Shown here: piece after piece, positions 1 through 7,103 of the stretch
How positions within the stretch are numbered: the first letter of the stretch is position 1
How the letters are laid out: each line of letters opens with the position of its first letter
DNA from: Rhodospirillaceae bacterium
Lineage (GTDB): Bacteria > Pseudomonadota > Alphaproteobacteria > UBA8366
Reading direction: 5' to 3'
DNA length: 39,582 nt
Assembly: GCA_002715005.1 (NCBI GenBank)
Contig: PAXN01000012.1
Span: 19,114 to 58,695, forward strand
Position numbers and translations under genes: made by a program
Notes under the pieces: generated by a model
What the model was told of the DNA's origin: nothing
Database searches by the model: none
Seen by the model: the letters and a program-made list of their open reading frames with translations, nothing else

Positions 1-769
1 TATAACCTTTAAAGCTTGCAGGTATCTGAACATCATAGGAATCAGCACCTATAGTCTGCGCATAAAGACCGTCTGTGCCTTCGAACACGTTTTCTGGCCC
101 GGTCATGCCCGCTTCTGCCAAGAGTGCTGCATACACGCCTTCGCGCGCTGCGTCAGGACCAGCCATCCCCTTCCACATAGAAAGGTTACCACGACGTGTT
201 TGGTTGAGCGCTACATTGGCTACGGTTGCGATGGCAACCGCATCGCGCATTTGGGCCGGGCTTAAGTCCAACATTTTCGCAGATGCTAAAGCGATGGCAG
301 GAGCACCGCAAACAGGTTGGTCCCAGCCATTATTGTTGAAAGTTGCTATCTCGCACATACGGCATTGAGCTTCGTAGCTAATGATAGTTGCCAAGAGGAC
401 GTCTTTACCGGTGGCTCCCATGGCCTCTGCAATAGCGAGAATGGCTGGAATGTTGTCCGACGGATGTGCCGTGCTCGCCATTAAATAGGCGTCACTCATA
501 TCGAGGTAACGGACCATGGCACTATTGATGAGAGCTGCATGCTCTAACGAGACGGTCTCCAAAGTACCGAACACCCGAGCGTATCGCCCTTCGGTAACTG
601 GACTGGCGATCTTGCGCGCAGCAGCTACGGTTGGTGCATTCATGGCGCCCAAGGCACAGCCAAAGCTATCAATCATCCGCACTTTGGTGGCGTGGATTGC
701 CCCATCGGATAGGTTTGCATAGGTGATTGACGACGCAAAATTGACGAGTTTTTGTTCAGTGCTGTCCAT
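1..769 (-). CDS. MmgE/PrpD family protein, C-terminus cut by window edge
   Basis: The reverse-strand reading frame is open from an ATG at 769 to the window edge, giving 256 residues of a family usually about 450 long, so the C-terminal part is missing. The stretch around residues 88-106 (YLDMSDAY, then AHPSDN) fits the conserved all-alpha N-terminal domain of MmgE/PrpD proteins. Family members include 2-methylcitrate dehydratase, cis-aconitate decarboxylase and iminodisuccinate epimerase, so the substrate cannot be named. The start codon overlaps the stop of the upstream ThDP-enzyme gene by one base (TGATG), which indicates translational coupling within the minus-strand operon CmcJ-like, ThDP enzyme, MmgE/PrpD. 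The family assignment is good; the reaction is unknown. Confidence 0.85.
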   Translation of the reverse strand, partial: MDSTEQKLVNFASSITYANLSDGAIHATKVRMIDSFGCALGAMNAPTVAAARKIASPVTEGRYARVFGTLETVSLEHAALINSAMVRYLDMSDAYLMASTAHPSDNIPAILAIAEAMGATGKDVLLATIISYEAQCRMCEIATFNNNGWDQPVCGAPAIALASAKMLDLSPAQMRDAVAIATVANVALNQTRRGNLSMWKGMAGPDAAREGVYAALLAEAGMTGPENVFEGTDGLYAQTIGADSYDVQIPASFKGY

Positions 770-2403
770 CAGGACTTGTTACCCGCGCTCGATGGCCGCT
801 TAATAAGCGCCCACGTATTTGGCACCTCACCGATAGGGACTTCGATTAACGCTGGGCCGGGCGTATCCATAGTTTCTTTAAGGGCTGCTGCCAAAGCGTC
901 TGGGCCATCCGCATAAATGCCTGTCATCCCATAGGTCTCCGCCATCTTGGCAAACTCCGGATTGTGCAAGTCGACTGCGATGTGTCTGCCGCCATACCCC
1001 TCTTTCTGGAATCGCTTCACATTACCGTATGCCTTATCGGCAAATACGATACATGTAACATCAATATTGTGGGCTACGGCAGAAGATAATTCCTGAACGT
1101 TGAACATGAAGCCGCCGTCCCCGGCGATACAAACAACTTTCTTTTCTGGAAGGGCCACCTTGGCACCCAGTGCTGTTGGGTATCCATACCCTAATGTGGC
1201 TTGGTAGCCTGGGGTTATCAGGGTGCGTGGTTGATAGACCGGCATCCAATTTTGCATGTAGGTTGCCATCTGCGTGACGTCGGTCACCAACACGCCATCT
1301 TCTGGTAAGGCATCGCGTATAACTTTACCAAAGCCAAATTGCGGGTTGAGTCCTTCTAGCTTCGCAATAGTATCCGCTTTGGCCGCATTCAGCTCACTTT
1401 TTCGGCTTTCGCGTTTCTTATTGTGAGGTTCGATCTTTTCTGAGAGGACTGGCATTGCTTTTCTGGCGCTGGTAATAGCTGTAATGTCGGCCTCTCGAGG
1501 CAGTTTTGCCTGGGCCGGATCTATATCAATGCGAATGAGTTTGACGTCCCCTTCACGCCCCCAGGCTAGTCCTGGTGAAGAAAATCGTGTGCCAATAACA
1601 AGGGCGACATCCGCAGTTTCCCAGAGCTCTTGGCCAGTGATCATGTTCTGGGCCAGGTAATGGCGGTCGGTTAATGCGCCACGGCCGGTGCGGCTCATTA
1701 TAACCGGTGCTTCTAAAAGCTCTGCAAGACGCTGCAATTCCGACTCTGCGCCGAATACGCCAGAGCCGACAAATATAATCGGGTTTTCCGCATTGCCTAG
1801 CAGTTTGCCCGCTTCTTCTAATGCGGTTTCATCGGGCTCTGGTGCTGCATCATAATCTTCCACATCCATTAAGCTGACGTCTTCCGTTTTACCCATAATG
1901 TCGGGGGCCATTTCAAAAATAACCGGAAGCTGACGAGTGCCGAGCATTTGGCTGAAGGCTTCGTGCAAAACCGCAGGGGTATCCGAGGGTTGATCTGCTC
2001 GACCGACCCATTTCACAACGCCGCGCATAGCGCTGGTTTGGTCGATGATTTCGTGAGTTGCCCCAAGGCCGAGGCCTATTTGGTTGGATGGAATTTGCCC
2101 TGCAATGCAGATCACTGGAACGTTTGAGCCGTAGGCGGTGCAGAGTGCTGCGCCGGCGTTTAACAGGCCGGGTCCTGGGCCAACAATGCATGCGCCAATC
2201 TTACCGCTGGCTTGTGCATAACCGAGCGCCATATAGGCAGCACCTTGCTCGTGGCGGGTATGAATTGTGCGAAGTTGGTTCTTTGCCTCATAAAGCGCGT
2301 CGAACGTGTTATCGAGCTGTACGCCTGGTAGGCCAAAGATTGTGTCGACACCGTGATTAACGAGTGTACGAACGATTGCCTGTCCACCTGTCATTTTAGC
2401 CAT
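769..2403 (-). CDS. Thiamine-diphosphate-dependent enzyme, acetolactate-synthase-like
   Basis: This 544-residue protein has the three-domain layout of the acetolactate synthase / benzoylformate decarboxylase superfamily: N-terminal pyrimidine-binding domain with the cofactor-activating Glu at residue 52 (TRHEQGAA), a central domain (about 190-320), and a C-terminal pyrophosphate-binding domain with GDGG at 428-431 and the metal-ligand Asn region at AYGN (458-461). It probably decarboxylates or ligates a 2-keto acid, but the family does not fix the substrate. The ATG at 2403 follows a strong GGGGGA ribosome-binding site. It is the middle gene of a minus-strand operon, 78 bases after the CmcJ-like gene and overlapping the MmgE/PrpD start. 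It is unlikely to be the biosynthetic acetolactate synthase because no IlvN-type regulatory subunit is adjacent. Confidence 0.85.
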   Translation of the reverse strand: MAKMTGGQAIVRTLVNHGVDTIFGLPGVQLDNTFDALYEAKNQLRTIHTRHEQGAAYMALGYAQASGKIGACIVGPGPGLLNAGAALCTAYGSNVPVICIAGQIPSNQIGLGLGATHEIIDQTSAMRGVVKWVGRADQPSDTPAVLHEAFSQMLGTRQLPVIFEMAPDIMGKTEDVSLMDVEDYDAAPEPDETALEEAGKLLGNAENPIIFVGSGVFGAESELQRLAELLEAPVIMSRTGRGALTDRHYLAQNMITGQELWETADVALVIGTRFSSPGLAWGREGDVKLIRIDIDPAQAKLPREADITAITSARKAMPVLSEKIEPHNKKRESRKSELNAAKADTIAKLEGLNPQFGFGKVIRDALPEDGVLVTDVTQMATYMQNWMPVYQPRTLITPGYQATLGYGYPTALGAKVALPEKKVVCIAGDGGFMFNVQELSSAVAHNIDVTCIVFADKAYGNVKRFQKEGYGGRHIAVDLHNPEFAKMAETYGMTGIYADGPDALAAALKETMDTPGPALIEVPIGEVPNTWALIKRPSSAGNKS

Positions 2404-2481
2404 AAAATTTCCCCCAAATATGGTTGTTGTTCTTTAGGGAAATTTTTAGCACGAACTATCCCGTGGGCAGTAGGGGGATCC

Positions 2482-3324
2482 TTACTCTGGTCCGAAGAAA
2501 GCCAAGGCCCGCATTTCGCAGCTTTCTCGGGGGTGAGCGATGGGATCCTGGTTTGGTAATGGGAATGATGTGTGCGCCGTCCAGCGTGCGCGGCCGTCTT
2601 TTGCCGATTCATAAACCTTGAAAACCATCGCTTCGTCGCGTGTCATTTCCGAGAAATATAACCATTCATGCTCCGGGCTGTGGGTCACGACATAGGTTTC
2701 GCCCACGCGGTCGGGATAAATACGCCGAGAGGGGTAAAGTTGATTGCCTTTCAACAGCCGCGAATCACAAATGCAAAGAGGGTCTGATTTGATCGGTTTG
2801 TTGATCCCCCGCCATACCTGAATGATGGCGAAGCGGTATTTTAGCAATTCATCGGCTTCACCGGGAATGAGATCGCGTACCCGTTGTGGTCCGGACCACT
2901 CCGTATAGTCATTGTGGACTCGGCGTACCGGTTCACGCACCGGTTTGCCTAAGCGGAAATCATAGTCACTGGAACGTAATGTATGATCGAATACTTCAAC
3001 GCGTGTAGCGCCTGATGTGGTCTTAATTAGTTCTTCGGTTTCTTTATAGTAAACTGACAGCATTTCGTCGGGATCATAAAAGTCGCGAACTTTCGTTGGA
3101 TGCTTCACCAATTCGAACCCGTTTGTTTCAAGTTTAAATTCTTCATTTAAGCGTCGTGCATCCCTTATCTGAACCGTTATATGTTCATAGCTGCCTTCGT
3201 ACGATCGACTATTATCTATCTCGTCTCCGGTTTTACTTGCAGCGGGAGTGCCGTCGTCGATGTAGTACATCAAAGGGGCTTCCACCATATTAGGGTAAAG
3301 AGATTTCTGGCCGGTGGCAGTCAT
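2482..3324 (-). CDS. CmcJ/NvfI-family oxidoreductase (2-oxoglutarate/Fe(II)-like)
   Basis: The 280-residue protein resembles the CmcJ/NvfI/AsaB group, which contains hydroxylases, methoxylases and desaturases of small molecules, mostly from secondary metabolism. The supporting motifs are an HxD pair in VHNDYT (H137, D139) followed by SGPQRVR, a central FAIIQVWRGINKPIKSDPL segment, and a distal His in RWTAHTSF (H251). The HxD...H arrangement would supply the iron ligands of a non-haem oxygenase fold. The ATG at 3324 has AGGAG seven bases upstream. It is the first gene of the minus-strand operon that continues into the ThDP enzyme and MmgE/PrpD genes, suggesting that it modifies a substrate or product of those enzymes. 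Family call is moderately firm; substrate unknown. Confidence 0.7.
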   Translation of the reverse strand: MTATGQKSLYPNMVEAPLMYYIDDGTPAASKTGDEIDNSRSYEGSYEHITVQIRDARRLNEEFKLETNGFELVKHPTKVRDFYDPDEMLSVYYKETEELIKTTSGATRVEVFDHTLRSSDYDFRLGKPVREPVRRVHNDYTEWSGPQRVRDLIPGEADELLKYRFAIIQVWRGINKPIKSDPLCICDSRLLKGNQLYPSRRIYPDRVGETYVVTHSPEHEWLYFSEMTRDEAMVFKVYESAKDGRARWTAHTSFPLPNQDPIAHPRESCEMRALAFFGPE

Positions 3325-3423
3325 ATCGTAACTCCTATGTTTTAGGCGATTACACGCCGATCAGGGTCACAAGCTGGTCAATCTGCTCTTGTTCGTTAAA
3401 GTACCATACTATATCGATCCATT

Positions 3424-3882
3424 GATCAGGATTTTTGTATAATAGCACGAACAGATAGCGCCGCGTTATATGGAGTGGATGATGATATTGATCAACTTTG
3501 TCGGTTCGTCGGGGCTGGTGCAATCATTTGCTATGCGGATGCACTGATGACCGTTGGGGATCTTCAAAAGGTTGTTGCGAACATTCCAGCACCTGTGTGT
3601 ATGAACATGGGGCTGGGTTTCCAGGCCCGTGGTATGACGCCTTTGATAACTCCCAAGCAATTGCAAACGATGGGGGTTGCCATGGTGACATTCCCACGTC
3701 TATTGACGACTTTGCTGGTCAAAAGCATGAAGAATTGCATGGCTGCTTTTCAAAGTATGATTGGTGGCGAGGAACCTGAAGCACGTGAAGACTTGCAGGT
3801 AAGTTTCAAAGAGATTGGCGAATTGATGGACCTGCCGATATTAGACCACTTAGGTGAAAATATGCTGTGGATGCAAAAGTAG
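3424..3882 (+). pseudogene. Fragment of an isocitrate lyase/PEP mutase family gene
   Basis: Translation of this stretch aligns without gaps to the C-terminal half of the intact paralogue that follows it, starting at the equivalent of its residue 150 (DQDFCIIARTDS against DPDFIIKARTDS) and running through MNMGLG, TPL, MGVA and PRLLTT to a stop at 3880-3882. The N-terminal half, with the metal-binding DADTGYG and the catalytic Cys loop, is absent, and an in-frame TAA lies just upstream of the homologous part. No start codon with a ribosome-binding site is seen; the first ATG (3475) would give 135 residues without the active site. Divergence from the neighbour is considerable (roughly 45 percent identical by eye), so this looks like the remnant of an old tandem duplicate rather than a recent copy. 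Confidence 0.75.
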
Positions 3883-3901
3883 AAGAATAATGGAGGACAA
3901 T

Positions 3902-4807
3902 ATGGCGGATATAAAAAGCAAAGGGCGTAGGCTCAAAGATTTAATTGAAGCACCAGATATTCTTATATCGCCGGGCTTATTCGATGGGTATAGCGCACGT
4001 TTGGTTGCAAGTCGTGGTTTCAAAAGCGGTGCGATTTCCGGGGCGGGTCTATCAGAATGCCACCTTGGCTATCCGGACCGCGGCTTGATGGGCTTTGAGG
4101 AAAACCTTTCCAACTGTCGCGCGATCGCCGACTGCTGCGATTTATTACTCCATGCAGATGCGGATACCGGCTACGGCAATGCTGTCAATGTCTATTTCGT
4201 GACGCAGGCCTTTGAGAAAGCGGGTATGGCGGCTGTTATGTTCGAAGATCAGACTTGGCCTAAGCGTTGCGGGCATATGGTTGGAAAATCAGTAATTGAG
4301 GCGGAAGAAATGGTTGAGAAAATTCATGCTGCTTGTGATGCAAAAAAAGATCCGGACTTTATTATTAAGGCGCGTACGGACTCACGCGGTCCGCTCGGCC
4401 TTGACGAAGCTATTAAGCGGTTAAATATGTATGCGGAAGCAGGTGCGGACTTGTTATTCGCTGACGCGCTTTTATCGGAAGACGATATACGCACAGTCGC
4501 CGCAAATGTAGACAAGCCATTGACGGTTAATATGGGTCTCGGTATTCGCGCGCGCACGACGACGCCGTTGGTGCCGCCTCAGCGGCTCGAGGAAATGGGA
4601 GTTGCTGCAGTTTCCTACCCGCGCTTGCTGACGACATCTGCGATGCGCGGCATGATTAACGGTATGGACGCATTCGATGAAATGGTGAAAGCCAATGAGC
4701 CGATAGATCGCCCTGACCTTTGTGTTAATTTTGAAGAGTTGAACGATATGCTTGATGTGAAATTTCTTGACGAATTGGAAGAAAAATACGCGGTCGACGG
4801 GAATTAA
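3902..4807 (+). CDS. Isocitrate lyase/PEP mutase superfamily C-C lyase (dimethylmalate- or methylisocitrate-lyase-like)
   Basis: The protein has 301 residues and a TIM-barrel of the ICL/PEPM superfamily: Mg-binding DADTGYG at 85-91, FEDQ at 114-117, and the active-site loop KRCGH at 121-125 with C123. The Cys loop marks a C-C bond lyase rather than a PEP mutase or phosphonatase-type member. Candidate reactions are cleavage of 2-methylisocitrate, 2,3-dimethylmalate or a similar substituted malate to pyruvate or glyoxylate plus a second acid. GGAGG five bases before the ATG at 3902 decides the start over an in-frame ATG at 3890. Aconitase-type large and small subunit genes follow 40 bases downstream, the same gene content as dmdA-dmdB-dml in nicotinate-fermenting Eubacterium. 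Family call is firm; the exact substrate is inference. Confidence 0.85.
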   Translation: MADIKSKGRRLKDLIEAPDILISPGLFDGYSARLVASRGFKSGAISGAGLSECHLGYPDRGLMGFEENLSNCRAIADCCDLLLHADADTGYGNAVNVYFVTQAFEKAGMAAVMFEDQTWPKRCGHMVGKSVIEAEEMVEKIHAACDAKKDPDFIIKARTDSRGPLGLDEAIKRLNMYAEAGADLLFADALLSEDDIRTVAANVDKPLTVNMGLGIRARTTTPLVPPQRLEEMGVAAVSYPRLLTTSAMRGMINGMDAFDEMVKANEPIDRPDLCVNFEELNDMLDVKFLDELEEKYAVDGN

Positions 4808-4847
4808 ACAGTTCGCGGAATAAAAAAATACGGATGGGAGACCGCTT

Positions 4848-6101
4848 ATGGGAATGACCATTATCGAGAAAATCTTAAGTCGCGCAGGCAGTGGCGAAAC
4901 GCTTAAGCCGGGTGATTTGGCAACGGTGAAAGTGGATATTGCATGCTTATTCGACAATAACTTTATGGCTAGCGTGTGGCGTGAAGTGTTACATGTTCAA
5001 GACCCCTCTAAAGTTGTTGTGGTGATTGATCATCGGGCACCCGCAGCCCATGTGGGTAGCGCGCACGCTCATAGTACGGCGCGTAAATTCGTTGAGCAGT
5101 TCGGTATCGAGAAGATGCACGACATAGGCTACGATCAGGGTATTTGCCATGTTCTTATGGCAGAGCATGGGTATGCTCGGCCAGGTAGCGTGTTGCTGTG
5201 TAGCGATTCACACACGTGTAGCGCGGGGGCATTGAATTGCGCGGCACGTGGTGTCGGTACCCCGGACATGCTTTATGCCATTACCAAAGGTGAGACCTGG
5301 TTCCGGGTTGGTGAAACCATTCGTTACGAATTGACTGGTCAATTGCCAGACAATGCGTTTATGAAAGATGTGTTCTTCCAAATAGCGGGTCAGTACGGCG
5401 GGCACGTTTCCCAGAATGTAGAGTTTGGCGGGCCTGCCCTCGAGACCTTAGGGATAGATGCTAGGCGTACAATGGCGACGATGGGTGCCGAATTATCGGC
5501 TGAATTTGCTACTTTTGAGCCGGACTCAATTCTGGTGAAATACGTCAAAGAACGCACAAAAGTCTCATTTGAACCGCAAATGCCCGATGTCGATGCGAGG
5601 TATCTCGACAAACGCGAAATTAATCTAAGTGAAATAAAGCCGTTGGTTGCTTTGCCCGATAGCGTTGTCAACAACTCGGCCAAGGTCAGCGATGTAGCGG
5701 GGACTAAGCTTGATCAATGTTTCGTCGGCTCCTGCGCTAACGGTACGTTCGATGATTTGGCGAGTGTCGCCAAGGTGCTGGCTGGCCGGAAAGTTGCCAA
5801 GGGAACCCGCTTTATTATTACGCCAGGCAGTCAAAGCATTTACCGCAGAGCGGTCAAGGCTGGTATCGTTGAAACTTTGCTAGAAGCAGGTGCGGTGGTC
5901 ACTAATTCTACTTGTGGTGCCTGTGGTGGAGGACATATGGGCATTGTTGGTGCAAACGAAAATGTCATAACGGCATCGACCCGCAATTTTAAAGGTCGTA
6001 TGGGTGATCCATCGGCGAAGATTTACATGGGGTCATCAGCAACGGTAGCTGCATCGGCTGTGGAAGGTGCGATTGCTGACCCGACACCTTACTTAAGTTA
6101 G
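4848..6101 (+). CDS. Aconitase-superfamily hydratase, large subunit (LeuC/DmdA-like)
   Basis: The protein has 417 residues, the length of the short (type 2) 3-isopropylmalate dehydratase large subunit. The [4Fe-4S] ligands are visible as C296 in GSCANG and C356/C359 in STCGACGG; SDSHTCSAGAL (119-129) and STRNFKGRMGD (377-387) are further family signatures. It would dehydrate or hydrate a substituted malate/maleate together with the small subunit encoded ten bases downstream. A true leucine-pathway role is unlikely because no leuA or leuB is adjacent, whereas an ICL/PEPM lyase is. Dimethylmaleate or another alkylmaleate hydration is the best contextual guess. The ATG at 4848 is preceded by GGGAG with about nine bases of spacing. 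Confidence 0.85.
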   Translation: MGMTIIEKILSRAGSGETLKPGDLATVKVDIACLFDNNFMASVWREVLHVQDPSKVVVVIDHRAPAAHVGSAHAHSTARKFVEQFGIEKMHDIGYDQGICHVLMAEHGYARPGSVLLCSDSHTCSAGALNCAARGVGTPDMLYAITKGETWFRVGETIRYELTGQLPDNAFMKDVFFQIAGQYGGHVSQNVEFGGPALETLGIDARRTMATMGAELSAEFATFEPDSILVKYVKERTKVSFEPQMPDVDARYLDKREINLSEIKPLVALPDSVVNNSAKVSDVAGTKLDQCFVGSCANGTFDDLASVAKVLAGRKVAKGTRFIITPGSQSIYRRAVKAGIVETLLEAGAVVTNSTCGACGGGHMGIVGANENVITASTRNFKGRMGDPSAKIYMGSSATVAASAVEGAIADPTPYLS

Positions 6102-6111
6102 GAGGCGAATA

Positions 6112-6627
6112 GTGGAGTCAAAAATCGTCCGCGCTCGGGTTTGGAAGTTTCCGGAAAACGTTAACACCGACCAGATTATTCCAAACCGAGCCTACTATTT
6201 TACGCCGGAGGAACAGTTAACTTATATTTTCGATGCTATGCGGCCGGGCTGGGTCGACGAGATGGAGAGGGGTGATATTATAGTCTCAGAGCGGAATTTT
6301 GGTATGGGCTCTTCGCGACCTGCCGCCCGGAACCTGGCGCTGCTCGGCATTCAGTGTCTGGTGTCTGAGAGTATTAACGGGCTGTTCTACCGAAACGCGG
6401 TAAATTTCGGACTGCCGGCAATGGAATGCCCGGGCGTGGCATCCCTGTTCGAAGAAGGGCAAATAGCCGAAGTCTCTTTTGAAGAATTCTCAGTCAAGAA
6501 TTTAGACACTGGTGAAAGCTTGCAAGCGCAAGAAGTCCCAACGTCTCTGCTGAATATTTTGATGGCCGGTGGCCTATATCCTTTGTTAGAAAAGGAACAT
6601 ATGATCGCTCCGGTAGCCGACACTTAG
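6112..6627 (+). CDS. Aconitase-superfamily hydratase, small subunit (LeuD/DmdB-like)
   Basis: The 171-residue product begins with GTG and has the swivelling-domain signature VNTDQIIP (17-24) and the substrate-recognition loop NFGMGSSRPAA (62-72). In most LeuD proteins I recall, the loop is NFGCGSSREHA, so Cys is replaced by Met and Glu-His by Pro-Ala. This suggests a subfamily with a different substrate. GGAGG lies about six bases before the GTG, and the gene starts ten bases after the large-subunit stop, so both are certainly cotranscribed. The most likely job is the partner of the upstream large subunit in hydrating a dicarboxylic acid that the ICL/PEPM lyase then cleaves. Confidence 0.85.
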   Translation: MESKIVRARVWKFPENVNTDQIIPNRAYYFTPEEQLTYIFDAMRPGWVDEMERGDIIVSERNFGMGSSRPAARNLALLGIQCLVSESINGLFYRNAVNFGLPAMECPGVASLFEEGQIAEVSFEEFSVKNLDTGESLQAQEVPTSLLNILMAGGLYPLLEKEHMIAPVADT

Positions 6628-7103
6628 GTCTCATTAAGAGACTGTAATAAAATCAAATCTATCACGCTAATCCCAGTTTGGATGGAGATGAGCGTTGAAC
6701 ATCAAAAGCTTCTTGGTTTTGGAAATGGATCAGGTATGGAAGTTCAAGCGCGCGAAACATGGTTTGCCGACATTGATTATAAAGCTTGGCAAATGCGGTG
6801 GTTTTTATAAGGCAAAGTAAATTACCCGCAAGGCAGAATCTGCTAACCTGCCGGTATGTATAGATTGGGCCAAGGTAGCCGGCGGCTGGATATGGCAACC
6901 GATTAAATTCATTTAGCGTTGAGGATAGCCGCGTGCGACCCATGCATGGATTATTATTAACGTATTAACGATGAGCCGGTTGCAGAAAGCGGCGCTTAAT
7001 TTAGGAGTAGTCGTTGTAAAATTCCTGGTGCGCTAAGGCTTTTGCTAACGCTTAGTGAGAACTCAATAAAAGTGATTTCGCAACGTCGTTAAAAAATTAC
7101 TCG
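6628..7103. other. Intergenic region without a supported gene
   Basis: This 476-base gap separates convergent genes. A short inverted repeat GTCTC/GAGAC (6628-6642) follows the LeuD-like stop but lacks a T-run. Plus-strand frames contain a 42-codon ORF (6682-6810) and a hydrophobic 21-codon ORF beginning MSRLQKAAL (6971-7036), neither with a ribosome-binding site. A 93-codon minus-strand ORF (6662-6943) has no recognisable family. I see no promoter or RNA gene I can defend. Confidence 0.4.

Noticed and set aside
769-2403. Assignment as biosynthetic acetolactate synthase (ilvB) or as a ComDE-type sulfopyruvate decarboxylase
   Set aside because: There is no regulatory subunit gene nearby, the operon partners are catabolic, and the single-chain length does not match the split ComD/ComE form; only the ThDP family is claimed.
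6682-6810. 42-codon plus-strand ORF after the LeuD-like gene
   Set aside because: No ribosome-binding site at proper spacing, no family resemblance, and it lies in a gap with other short frames of similar quality.
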